Assembly (NCBI GenBank): GCA_046348225.1
Contig: JAXMEQ010000006.1
Location: forward strand, 62,001-126,000
Source of the DNA: JAXMEQ01 sp046348225
GTDB taxonomy: Bacteria; Pseudomonadota; Gammaproteobacteria; Burkholderiales; Burkholderiaceae_C
DNA length: 64,000 nt
Reading direction: 5' to 3'
The notes under the pieces were generated by a model that made no database searches, was not told the origin of the DNA, and was given only the letters and a program-made list of their open reading frames with translations. Positions 29,031 to 37,401 of the stretch are shown one piece after another. Within the stretch, counting starts at the first letter, position 1; the number at the start of each line of letters is the position of its first letter. A program made the position numbers and the translations under genes.

Positions 29031-29969
29031 ATGAAATTCTGGGTGGGCGTCACTGACAACAGATGGTACGAATTCCTCGCTCAGCGGGATTTCGATGAGG
29101 TCAATTTCTGGCAACCGAGCGCCAAGCCGCTGTTTGTTGATGGTTCGTCTGGTATGCCATTTCTCTTCAAGTTGAAGCGACCCCACAACCATATCGCCGG
29201 CGGAGGCTTCTTTTTGGGAACCAGCACCCTGCCGCTTTCATTGGCGTGGGAGGTTTTTGGACAGAAAAACGGAGCAGCTTCACTGGAGGAGTTTCGTTCG
29301 CTGATTGAGCCCCTGATGAAAACCAGGAATCGGGACCCAGAGATCGGCTGCACGCTATTGGCGAACCCATTTTTTATCAGTGCCTTTGACTGGATCAAAG
29401 ACCCACCCAGTTGGGCTGGCAGCATCGTTCGCGGAAAGACGTACGACTCTACTGCCGAAGATGGAAGCCAGATCTGGGCGAAGGTGGCCCATCATTTTGT
29501 GCACGACGCCAATGCACAGGCACTTAATGAAGAAAGGATGGACGCCCTTCTGTCGCAAGATGATTCCAAGTTCGGTGAGCCAAAACTGGTGAAACCAAGA
29601 CTTGGGCAGTCAAGCTTCAGAGTGCTAGTGACAGATGCCTACAAGCGGCGCTGCGCGATGACCGGAGAGAGCACTCTAGTTGTACTCGAGGCTGCCCATA
29701 TCGTTCCATATTCAGGCGTTGGTACCCACGACATATCCAACGGAATTCTCCTGCGCTCGGATTTCCACAGGCTTTTCGACAAAGGCCTGGTTTCCATCAC
29801 AGCCGACTACAAGATAAAGGTCAGCCCCCGGATTCGGGAGGCATGGTTCAACGGCAAGGCCTACTACCGGTTGGACGATCAAGCGCTGACGGTCATACCG
29901 GACGCGGTCCACGCAAAACCCGATCGAGATCGTCTCGACTGGCATTTCAGAAACGTTTTTCAGGGGTAG
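29031..29969 (+). CDS. COG3440-type predicted restriction endonuclease (PUA/EVE-like N-terminus, HNH C-terminus)
   Basis: A 312-residue protein. The N-terminal ~160 residues (FWVGVTDNRWYEFLA, VNFWQPSAK, FLFKLK, AGGGFFLG) look like the PUA/EVE-like domain I recall from COG3440 proteins. The C-terminal HNH_2 nuclease domain has RCAMTGE, LEAAHIVPYS, then NGILLRSDFHRLFDKG. That layout suggests cleavage of DNA with modified bases (type IV-like), but this is inference. It has a weak ribosome binding site. The stop lies two bases before the MazG-like gene, so the two are co-expressed. Confidence 0.83.
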   Translation: MKFWVGVTDNRWYEFLAQRDFDEVNFWQPSAKPLFVDGSSGMPFLFKLKRPHNHIAGGGFFLGTSTLPLSLAWEVFGQKNGAASLEEFRSLIEPLMKTRNRDPEIGCTLLANPFFISAFDWIKDPPSWAGSIVRGKTYDSTAEDGSQIWAKVAHHFVHDANAQALNEERMDALLSQDDSKFGEPKLVKPRLGQSSFRVLVTDAYKRRCAMTGESTLVVLEAAHIVPYSGVGTHDISNGILLRSDFHRLFDKGLVSITADYKIKVSPRIREAWFNGKAYYRLDDQALTVIPDAVHAKPDRDRLDWHFRNVFQG

Positions 29970-29971
29970 CC

Positions 29972-30316
29972 ATGTTGACCCAAGCAACTCTTGAAAAGCT
30001 ACTAGCCTTCCGAAAAGAGAGGGAGTGGGAGCAGTTCCATTCACCCAAGAACGTAAGCATGGCGTTGAGCGTTGAAGCAGCCGAGCTGATGGAAATATTT
30101 CAATGGGCCAGTGACGCAGACACCACGGATCTTGCCATTCGACGACGTAAAGATATCGAATACGAGGTCGCCGATATAGCGATACTGCTCTCGTATTTTT
30201 GCCATGATCTTGGCATCAGTCTCAACGAAGCAGTTGAGGCCAAGATCGAAGCAAACCGAGAAAAGTACCCTGTAGAAAAGGCGAAGGGCAGTTCGACGAA
30301 GTACAACCGCTTGTGA
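29972..30316 (+). CDS. MazG-like nucleotide pyrophosphohydrolase
   Basis: A 114-residue all-alpha NTP pyrophosphatase of the MazG/iMazG superfamily. The Mg-binding pattern is EAAELMEIFQW with the downstream EYEVADIAILL (ExxE...ExxD). Such enzymes hydrolyse (d)NTPs to monophosphates, as house-cleaning or, in some phage-defence systems, for nucleotide depletion. The start ATG is preceded by AGGGG and lies two bases after the HNH nuclease stop. No separate promoter is visible. The pairing with a nuclease in a small island makes a defence role plausible but unproven. Confidence 0.87.
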   Translation: MLTQATLEKLLAFRKEREWEQFHSPKNVSMALSVEAAELMEIFQWASDADTTDLAIRRRKDIEYEVADIAILLSYFCHDLGISLNEAVEAKIEANREKYPVEKAKGSSTKYNRL

Positions 30317-30495
30317 GACTGGCGATGCGGTCGCCCAGTATACGTTCAGATACTCGACCAGCTGACGCTTCCGCGCGCGCACCAGCCGCATTGCCGTAAC
30401 CAGCCAGACGGACGCTGCGCCGGAAGCAGCCGTCCAGCCAGCGTCAGAATTTCTGGACGATTTGGCGCCCAAGCCGTAACGCTACCGCTTCAATC

Positions 30496-30559
30496 GCTAT
30501 AACTTTAATAGCGCTTCACGCAGTTCTGGTGCGGGTTGAAAGCCGATTTGGCCTGAAAG
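30496..30559 (+). repeat. Dispersed palindromic repeat, copy 6
   Basis: GCTATAACTTTAATAGC, GCTTCACGCAG, TGCGGGTT, GCCGATTTGGCCTGAAA. It is the right boundary of the ORF6N/HNH/MazG island and is in the same orientation as copy 5. Confidence 0.88.
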
Positions 30560-30570
30560 TAAGGCCCACT

Positions 30571-30620
30571 GAAGGGCTTCGACAGGCTCAGCCCGAACGG
30601 GTGAGACCTCAGCCTGAACG
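30571..30620. repeat. TTCGACAGGCTCAG-type repeat
   Basis: GGGCTTCGACAGGCTCAGCC, CGAACGGGTGAGACCTCAGC, then CTGAACGGGG: two partial units of the short repeat type seen at 17146 and 18694. It directly follows repeat copy 6. Confidence 0.55.
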
Positions 30621-30633
30621 GGGTACCGAGGCC

Positions 30634-31623
30634 TCAGGCCTGCAGCGCAGCCCACATTTCCTTATCGCGCTCGGCCGTCCAGATACGGGGGTTCTTGATG
30701 CCCTTGGCTTCGTCGTAGGCGCGGCTCACGTCAAACGGCAGGCAGTGCTCGTAAATGAACACATGGCCGAAGACCGGGTCCATGCTCTTGCGGGTGTGGG
30801 CCATGGCGGCCTTCAGGTCCATGCCGGCGGCAGCAGCCTCCTTGCCGGCATTGAACAGGGTGGTGACCCAGCGCTTCGTGTAGTCCAGCGCCTTGTTCAC
30901 ATTGGCATTGCCCTTCATCGCCTCGCCGCGGCCGGGCACGATGGATTCGGCCTTCAGCGCGCGCAGCGCCTCCAGCGTGGCGGGCCATTCCTCCAGTTGG
31001 GCGTCGCCGGTGTACACGCCGGCCTCGTACTCCACCAGGTCGCCGCTGAACAGCACCTTCTCGGCCTCCACCCAGGCGATGGTGTCGCCACGGGTGTGGC
31101 CGTACCCGGGGCTCCAGATCTGCACCTGCACGCCGCCCAGGTCCACGGTGAGCTTGCCCGGCTTCTCGCCCCGGGCCGCGTCTCCGCCGCCGATCACCAT
31201 GGTCGGCCAGGTCAGGCCGGGCACGCTGTCGGCGCCGCGGAACAGGCGCGGAAAGCGCTCCATCTCGCTTTGCATGTCTTCCTTGCCGCGCTCCTGGATC
31301 AGCTCCAGCGTGCCCTGGCTGGCAATGATCTCAGTCGCGCCCTCGGCAAAGTAGGCGCTGGCGCCCAGCACCCGCACCGCGTGGTAGTGGGTCAGCAGCA
31401 CGTACTTGATGGGCTTGTCGCTCACGGTGCGGATCCTGGCGATCAGGTCGCGCGCCATGGCCGGCGTGGCGGTGGCGTCGCTGACCATGATGAACTTGTC
31501 GCCAATGATCACGCCCGAGTTCGGGTCGCCCTCGGCGGTGTAGGCCCAGCAGTGCGGGCTGAGTTGCTCGAAGGTGATTTTCTTGTCGGCCAGGTCGGCC
31601 TGGGATGCAAACGCCTTGCTCAT
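30634..31623 (-). CDS. Metallo-beta-lactamase-fold protein with altered metal motifs
   Basis: A 329-residue MBL-fold protein. The canonical HxHxDH is replaced by THYHAVRVLG (His79, His81, then Val and Arg where Asp and His are expected). GYGHTRGDT (the second His motif) and SGDLVE are present, but the last site reads PGRG instead of PGHG. The metal site is therefore partial, and hydrolase activity is uncertain; it may bind one metal or act differently. It precedes the gntK-tetR pair on the same strand but is separated from it by 44 bases. No signal peptide is seen. Confidence 0.8.
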   Translation of the reverse strand: MSKAFASQADLADKKITFEQLSPHCWAYTAEGDPNSGVIIGDKFIMVSDATATPAMARDLIARIRTVSDKPIKYVLLTHYHAVRVLGASAYFAEGATEIIASQGTLELIQERGKEDMQSEMERFPRLFRGADSVPGLTWPTMVIGGGDAARGEKPGKLTVDLGGVQVQIWSPGYGHTRGDTIAWVEAEKVLFSGDLVEYEAGVYTGDAQLEEWPATLEALRALKAESIVPGRGEAMKGNANVNKALDYTKRWVTTLFNAGKEAAAAGMDLKAAMAHTRKSMDPVFGHVFIYEHCLPFDVSRAYDEAKGIKNPRIWTAERDKEMWAALQA

Positions 31624-31667
31624 CGGGGGTGTCTCCTGTGGGTTCGGCGGATTTTACCTAATCGTAA

Positions 31668-32243
31668 TCAATTACGCATTGTTGAATTCAACCAGTCCTG
31701 CGCCTGCAAGGCCAGCGCGTCCAGCGAGGCGGTGGCGTCCAGGCTCAGCACGCCGGGCTCGCCCGCCGGGTCCTGCAGCGCCTCGAACTGGCTGGCCACC
31801 AGGCTGGGCGGATAAAAGTGGCCGGGCCGCTGCGCGACCCGACGCAGGGATTCGGCCTCGGTGATGGCCAGGTGCACAAAGCGCAGGCCCGGCAGCGCGG
31901 CGCGCAGGGTGTCGCGGTAGGCCCGCTTCAGGGCCGAGCAGGTCAGCACGGCGCCGGCGGGCTGGGCGGCAAGCTGCTCGCCCAGGGTGCGCAGCCAGTC
32001 GGCGCGGTCGTCGTCGGTGAGCGCAATGCCCTGCTGCATCTTGTGGATGTTGCGCTTGGGGTGAAAGTCGTCGCCCTCGACAAGCGGCAGGCCCAGCGCC
32101 TGCGCCAGGCGCTGGCCCACGGCCGATTTGCCGCAGCCGGCGACGCCCATCACCACGACATGTGCGCCCACGCTTGTCACTGCGTGTACTGCGCTGCCCC
32201 CCGAGGGGGCCTTCGCGCCTTGGGGCGGCCCGGCGTCGCTCAT
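31668..32243 (-). CDS. gntK: Gluconokinase with repeat-derived N-terminal extension
   Basis: A 191-residue kinase that phosphorylates D-gluconate to 6-phosphogluconate. The P-loop GVAGCGKS lies at residues ~33-40, followed by EGDDFHPKRNIHKM and LTCSALKRAYRD, all family hallmarks. Residues ~2-16 (GPPQGAKAPSGGSA region) are encoded by a GC-rich palindromic repeat at 32196-32238, so the true functional start may be further in (VTSVGAHVVV...). The ATG overlaps the TetR stop by four bases (ATGA), implying coupled translation and possible TetR control. Confidence 0.9.
   Translation of the reverse strand: MSDAGPPQGAKAPSGGSAVHAVTSVGAHVVVMGVAGCGKSAVGQRLAQALGLPLVEGDDFHPKRNIHKMQQGIALTDDDRADWLRTLGEQLAAQPAGAVLTCSALKRAYRDTLRAALPGLRFVHLAITEAESLRRVAQRPGHFYPPSLVASQFEALQDPAGEPGVLSLDATASLDALALQAQDWLNSTMRN
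32196..32238. repeat. GC-rich dispersed repeat inside the gntK 5' end
   Basis: GCGCTGCCCCCCGAGGGGGC, then CTTCGCGCCTTGGGGCGGCC. CCCCC-GAG-GGGG and GCC...GGC give hairpins. I recall this as a frequent repeat in Comamonadaceae intergenic regions; here it is translated as the first residues of gluconokinase. Only one copy was seen in the window. Confidence 0.6.
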
Positions 32244-32863
32244 GTCTTTGCGCCGGCCACTTCGCCGCTGGCGAGCCCGCGTTCCAGCATGCCGATCACT
32301 TCCTCCGCGAACGCGGCATAACTCATGGCGCCGCCGGGGCGCAGCCAGGTGAAGGTCCAATTGATCATGCCGAACAGCATCATCGTCACGGCGGTCTGGT
32401 TGACCGGGTTGAGCCGCTGCGGGTAGGCGCGGCGCAGGAAGCGCGTGACGGCCGAGACCACGTCGCGCTGGCGGTTCAGGATCAGCTCGCGCTGCTCTTC
32501 GCCGAGGAACTGCGTGTCGTGCAGCAGCGCCACATGGCGTGTGGCCGAGGTTTCGTACTCTTCCAGAAAGCTGCGGATCAGCTCGTGCAGCGCGGCACGG
32601 TCGTCCAGGTTGCGGCGCTGGGCAGTGGCTTCGGCCTGGCCGATGATGGCCAGCAGGCGCTGGGTGTACCGGTCCAGCAGGTCGAACAGGATGGCTTCCT
32701 TGCTGTCGTAGTAGTGGTACAGCCGCGCCTTGCTGGTGCCACCCGCCGCGGCGATGTCGTTCATGCTGGCGGCCGGGTAGCTGCGCTGGGCAAAGCACTG
32801 GGCCGCGATGTCCAGGATCTCGTCGCGCTTGATGTCGTGCTGCTGGGACTTGGGGCGGGCCAT
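32240..32863 (-). CDS. TetR-family transcriptional regulator
   Basis: A 207-residue regulator. The N-terminal TetR helix-turn-helix is KRDEILDIAAQCFAQRSY, SMNDIAAAGGTSKARLYHYY, DSKEAILFDLL. The C-terminal ligand domain is of the type found with short-chain acyl-CoA metabolism regulators (ELILNRQRDVV). The ligand is unknown. Its stop overlaps the gntK ATG; control of gluconate kinase is possible but the domain does not predict it. Divergent from the TfoX-like gene across 23 bases. Confidence 0.93.
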   Translation of the reverse strand: MARPKSQQHDIKRDEILDIAAQCFAQRSYPAASMNDIAAAGGTSKARLYHYYDSKEAILFDLLDRYTQRLLAIIGQAEATAQRRNLDDRAALHELIRSFLEEYETSATRHVALLHDTQFLGEEQRELILNRQRDVVSAVTRFLRRAYPQRLNPVNQTAVTMMLFGMINWTFTWLRPGGAMSYAAFAEEVIGMLERGLASGEVAGAKT

Positions 32864-32886
32864 GGCCGAATTATCATGCGCCCACC

Positions 32887-33321
32887 ATGGCCACCCCGCG
32901 CCCCGACTTTGCCGACTATTGCTGTGAGCTGCTGGCCAGCGTGGGCCCCTGCGTGCACAAGCGCATGTTCGGTGGCTACGGCATCAGCACCGGCGGCCTC
33001 ACGATTGCGTGGGTAGTGGACCTCGGGGCTGGCGAAAAGCTCTGGCTCAAGGCCGACGAAGCCACCCGCAGCCGCTACGAGGCTGCGGGCTGCGAGCGCT
33101 TTACCTACCTCGCCAAAGGCGTGGAAAAGTCGGTCAACTACTACAGCGCGCCCGAAGACGCGCTGGAGTCGCCTCAGCTCATGGCGCCGTGGGCGCGGCA
33201 GGCCCTGGACTGCGCGCTCAAGGCCGCGGCCGGCAAGGCCAGGCCTGCCAGACCGGCCGCGAGGCGACCCACGGCGCGCAAGCCCAGCAGCACCGCCAGC
33301 CGCAAGTCGGCCAGGGGCTGA
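32887..33321 (+). CDS. TfoX N-terminal domain protein with basic tail
   Basis: A 144-residue protein. Residues 1-105 form the TfoX_N domain (VHKRMFGGYGIST, KLWLKADEATR, YLAKGVEKSVNYY, PEDALE). The last ~35 residues are Ala/Arg/Lys/Pro/Ser-rich, like histone H1-type tails. TfoX-type domains occur in competence regulators, but stand-alone TfoX_N proteins have no settled function. Its last 148 bases overlap the end of the DUF2917 gene on the other strand. Confidence 0.85.
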   Translation: MATPRPDFADYCCELLASVGPCVHKRMFGGYGISTGGLTIAWVVDLGAGEKLWLKADEATRSRYEAAGCERFTYLAKGVEKSVNYYSAPEDALESPQLMAPWARQALDCALKAAAGKARPARPAARRPTARKPSSTASRKSARG

Positions 33322-33680
33322 ACCACGGCCAGCTGCAGCCGCGACGCAGCGCGCACCGGCGGCTGCACCAGCGCCGGCAGCGGCTCCCAGCTGAAGTAGG
33401 CCGGCGCACCGGCCGGCAGGCCCATCGGCTCGATCACGGCACGCTGGCCGGCCGGCACGGTGATCTGGTCACCGACCTCCAGGAACAGGTCGCCCTGCTC
33501 GTTCAGCGCGCCGGCGTGGGGCCCTTCAAAGGTGAGCCAGAGCCGGCCATGCGCCACCTTGAGCACCGCGTCTTCGCGTGGATGGAGCGTGATGGCACGG
33601 CCGGCGCCCAGCTTCCAGGTGCCAGGCAGCGCGGCGGCGGGCAAGGATTGTTGCGTAGGGGTCAGCGATGTGTATGCCAT
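33174..33680 (-). CDS. DUF2917 family protein
   Basis: A 168-residue protein. The core at residues 20-100 (WKLGAGRAITLHPREDAVLK, GRLWLTFEG, GDLFLEVGDQITVPAG) is the cupin-like DUF2917 domain. The C-terminal ~60 residues are hydrophobic and Ala/Leu/Arg-rich and overlap the TfoX-like tail antisense. Function is unknown. It diverges from a LysR-family gene over 131 bases, the usual layout of a LysR target, so regulation by that LysR protein is likely. Confidence 0.78.
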   Translation of the reverse strand: MAYTSLTPTQQSLPAAALPGTWKLGAGRAITLHPREDAVLKVAHGRLWLTFEGPHAGALNEQGDLFLEVGDQITVPAGQRAVIEPMGLPAGAPAYFSWEPLPALVQPPVRAASRLQLAVVQPLADLRLAVLLGLRAVGRLAAGLAGLALPAAALSAQSRACRAHGAMS

Positions 33681-33811
33681 GACGTTCTCCAGTTAGGCAG
33701 TTCGGGCATTGAATGATCGGCGCCCGGCGCTTGGCAGTCCAATGAATTCGGGCTACGCTATTGATTCCATATCCGCATGAATCGGCACCAGCCTCCTGAC
33801 ACCTTCTGACC

Positions 33812-34795
33812 ATGCAGCACTCCCAGACCCACCTGCGCAGCCGGCCCATTTCGGCCGGCCACCTGCGTGCCTTCGAGGCCGTGGCCCGGCACCTGAACTT
33901 TCGCGCCGCGTCGGAAGAAATGGCGCTCACGCAATCGGCCGTGAGCCGCCAGATCCAGGCGCTGGAAGAAGAAGTGGGCGTGAGCCTGTTTCTGCGCCAC
34001 ACCCGCGCGGTGGAACTCACCAGTGCCGGCGCCCAGCTGCTGATGGCCGTGAGCCAGGCCCTGCCGCGCATTGACGGCGCGGTGCGCCAGATCCGCCAGA
34101 GCGCGGGGCGCAAAAGCGTGTCGCTCACCACGTTTGCGTCCTTCGCGTCGATGTGGCTGATCCCGCGGCTGGAGGCCTTCCAGCGCGACCACCCCGACAT
34201 CGACATCCGCATTGATGCGTCGGACCAGGCCGTGGACCTGGACGTGGCCGACGTGGACCTGGCCCTGCGCTACGGCCCGGTGGCCAGCATGCCGCCCACG
34301 GCGGTGCGCATGTTTGGCGAACAGCTCACGCCGGTGGCCAGCCCGTGGCTGCTCAAGAGCCAGCCCGCCATCCGCACGCCGGCCGACGTGGCCCACTTCG
34401 CCTTGATTGAAGCCGGCGACGCCCACCGCACGCACATGGAATGGCTGAGCTGGCGCCGCTGGCTCGACGAACACCAGTTGTCCAAGCTGACGCCCAAGCG
34501 CTGGCTGTACTTCAACTACGCTTACCAGATGGTGCAGGCCGCACTGACGGGCCAGGGCCTGGTACTGGCCCGGCTGCCGCTGGTGGCCGAGAGCCTGGCC
34601 AATGGCGACCTGATCGAGCCATTGCCCCGGCAACGGCTCGACTCGCCCATGGCCTACTGGCTGCTGGTGGGCCCGCGCAGCGCCCAGCGCCCGGAGATCA
34701 AGGCGTTTTGCAGCTGGCTGCTGGCCCAGAGCAAGGCCACGCGTGAAACCATCGGTGAAGTGCCCGACCCGGACACGGTGGACAACATCGACTGA
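33812..34795 (+). CDS. LysR-family transcriptional regulator (GcvA-like)
   Basis: A 327-residue regulator. It has an N-terminal winged helix-turn-helix (HLRAFEAVARHLNFRAASEE, LTQSAVSRQIQALEE) and a substrate-binding domain opening with VSLTTFASFASMWLIPRL, the GcvA-type pattern (LRYGP near residue 152). The ligand is unknown. It is divergent from the DUF2917 gene, which is the best candidate target. It converges on the 5-formyl-THF cyclo-ligase gene with two bases between stops. Confidence 0.94.
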   Translation: MQHSQTHLRSRPISAGHLRAFEAVARHLNFRAASEEMALTQSAVSRQIQALEEEVGVSLFLRHTRAVELTSAGAQLLMAVSQALPRIDGAVRQIRQSAGRKSVSLTTFASFASMWLIPRLEAFQRDHPDIDIRIDASDQAVDLDVADVDLALRYGPVASMPPTAVRMFGEQLTPVASPWLLKSQPAIRTPADVAHFALIEAGDAHRTHMEWLSWRRWLDEHQLSKLTPKRWLYFNYAYQMVQAALTGQGLVLARLPLVAESLANGDLIEPLPRQRLDSPMAYWLLVGPRSAQRPEIKAFCSWLLAQSKATRETIGEVPDPDTVDNID

Positions 34796-34797
34796 GG

Positions 34798-35385
<588 letters not shown>

Positions 35386-35394
35386 AATCCCCAG

Positions 35395-37401
35395 ATGCAG
35401 TTTCGAACCATTCTGACATTGATCGTCGCTGCGCTCGCCAGCACCGCACAGGCCCAGACACGCGGCGACGACCTGGTGCTGGAAATGAACCAGGCCTTCA
35501 AGCGCGGCGACACGCGCAAACTCAGCCAGACCCTGCCCCAGCTGCGCGGCCATGCGCTGGAACCCTGGGCCGCCTACTGGGAGCTCAAGGCCCGGCTGGA
35601 CAGTGCCAGCCCGCAGGAAGTGCAGGACTTCTTCACCCGCTACGCCGGCACCTACCAGGAGGACCGCCTGCGCAACGACTGGCTGCTGCTGCTGGGGCAG
35701 CGCCGCGACTGGACCACCTTCGAGGCCGAGTACCCCAGGTACCGCATGAACGACGACCGCGAGGTACGTTGCTACGCGCTGCTGGTGCAGTACCTCACAC
35801 AGGGCCCGGCGGCCCCTGCCAGCCTGGCCGACGAGGTACGCCGCAACTGGTTTGCACAGCGCGACGCCGACGACGGCTGCGCCCACGCCGCCAGCCGCAT
35901 GATTGGTGACCGCGACGGCCCGCGCCGCCTGACTGCGGCCGACGCCTGGCAGAAGGCCCGGCTGGCGCTGGAGGCCAACCGCCCGCGCGCGGCCGCCAGG
36001 GCGGTGGAAATCGTCGCCCCCGAGGCGCTGGGCCTGTTGACCGAGCTCAACAGCAGCCCGGTGAAGTTCCTGACCAGCCGTGTCACGGTGGCGTCGAAGG
36101 TGCGCAAGGAAATGATCACGCTGGCGCTGATCAAGCTCGCCCTGACGGATGCCGACGGCGCCGCCCGCCAGCTCGAGAACAAATGGGGCGCCCAGCTCAC
36201 GCCGGAAGAACGCAACTGGGTCTGGGGCGTGATCGGCAAACAGTCGGCCGGCCGGCTGGGCACCGACGCCCTGGAGCATTACGCCCGGGTCAGCCGCGAC
36301 AGCGACCTGTCGGACGACATGCTGGCCTGGAAGGTACGCGCCGCGCTGCGCGCCGGCAACAAGCCGCGCTGGCCCGAGGTGCTGAGCGCCATCAACGGCA
36401 TGAGCGAAGAAGCCCGGCGCGACCCGGCCTGGGTCTACTGGAAGGCGCGTGCGCTGCTGGCCAGCCCCAATGCGGCCAACCACCGTGCCGAGGCCACTGC
36501 GCTGCTGCAGGGCATTGCCTCGCCGCGCGGCTTCTACGAGCAGCTGGCGCTGGAAGAACTGGGCCAGAAGGTCACGGCGCCCGCGCGCCCGGCGCCGCTG
36601 ACGGCCGACGAAAAGGAGGCCGCGCGCCTGAACGCCACGCTCAACCGCGCGCTGTACGCCATGGCCATTGGCTTGCGACCCGAAGGCGTGCGCGAATGGA
36701 ACTACGGCACCAACCTGGCCAGGCCCGGCGGCATGAATGACCGCGAGCTGCTGGCCGCTGCCCAGTTTGCCTGCGACCGCGAGGTGTGGGACCGCTGCAT
36801 CAACACCAGCGAGCGCACCCGCGCCGAGGTGGACGTGGAGCAGCGCTTCCCCATGCCGTTCCGCGACGCGGTGGTCAAGCGCAGCCGCGAGATCGACCTC
36901 GACCCGGCCTACGTGTATGGCCTGATCCGCCAGGAAAGCCGCTTCATCATGGACGCGCGTTCCCACGTGGGGGCCTCGGGGCTGATGCAGGTCATGCCCG
37001 CCACGGCGCGCTGGACGGCCCGCAAGATCGGCCTGACCAACTTCACGGCCGACCATATCAACGACCGCGACACCAACATCGCCATCGGCACCGGCTACCT
37101 GAAGCTGGTGCTGGACGACTTTGCCGGCTCCATGCCGCTGGCGGCGGCGGCCTACAACGCGGGCCCCAGCCGGTCCCGCAACTGGCGCGCGCCCGGGGGC
37201 ACGGGCCCGGTACTGGAAGGCGCAATCTGGGCCGAGAACGTGCCTTTCAGTGAAACCCGCGACTACGTGAAGAAAGTGCTGTCCAACACCACCATGTACG
37301 CCGCCATCCTCAGCGGCCAGCCGCAATCGCTCAAGGCCCGGCTGGGCACCGTGGGGCCCCGCGACGCGGCCCTGCCCGAGCCCAACAAGGACCTGCCATG
37401 A
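35395..37401 (+). CDS. slt: Soluble lytic murein transglycosylase (Slt70-like)
   Basis: A 668-residue periplasmic enzyme that cleaves peptidoglycan glycan strands with 1,6-anhydro ring formation. It has a signal peptide (FRTILTLIVAALASTAQAQ), a long superhelical alpha domain, and a C-terminal lysozyme-like SLT domain with catalytic Glu514 in IRQESRF, then GASGLMQVMPATA and AAAAYNAGPSR. The start is the ATG directly before the signal. Its 1,6-anhydro products are substrates for AnmK, encoded later in the window. The stop overlaps the next gene by four bases. Confidence 0.95.
   Translation: MQFRTILTLIVAALASTAQAQTRGDDLVLEMNQAFKRGDTRKLSQTLPQLRGHALEPWAAYWELKARLDSASPQEVQDFFTRYAGTYQEDRLRNDWLLLLGQRRDWTTFEAEYPRYRMNDDREVRCYALLVQYLTQGPAAPASLADEVRRNWFAQRDADDGCAHAASRMIGDRDGPRRLTAADAWQKARLALEANRPRAAARAVEIVAPEALGLLTELNSSPVKFLTSRVTVASKVRKEMITLALIKLALTDADGAARQLENKWGAQLTPEERNWVWGVIGKQSAGRLGTDALEHYARVSRDSDLSDDMLAWKVRAALRAGNKPRWPEVLSAINGMSEEARRDPAWVYWKARALLASPNAANHRAEATALLQGIASPRGFYEQLALEELGQKVTAPARPAPLTADEKEAARLNATLNRALYAMAIGLRPEGVREWNYGTNLARPGGMNDRELLAAAQFACDREVWDRCINTSERTRAEVDVEQRFPMPFRDAVVKRSREIDLDPAYVYGLIRQESRFIMDARSHVGASGLMQVMPATARWTARKIGLTNFTADHINDRDTNIAIGTGYLKLVLDDFAGSMPLAAAAYNAGPSRSRNWRAPGGTGPVLEGAIWAENVPFSETRDYVKKVLSNTTMYAAILSGQPQSLKARLGTVGPRDAALPEPNKDLP

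Noticed and set aside
30317..30495. Possible minus-strand gene fragment (open frame 30041-30472)
   Set aside because: It runs antisense through the MazG-like gene and has no recognised motif or ribosome binding site. At most it is a relic.
35386..37326. Minus-strand extension of the 5-formyl-THF cyclo-ligase to 842 codons
   Set aside because: The extra sequence is antisense to slt. Family length and the conserved N-terminus support the ATG at 35385.
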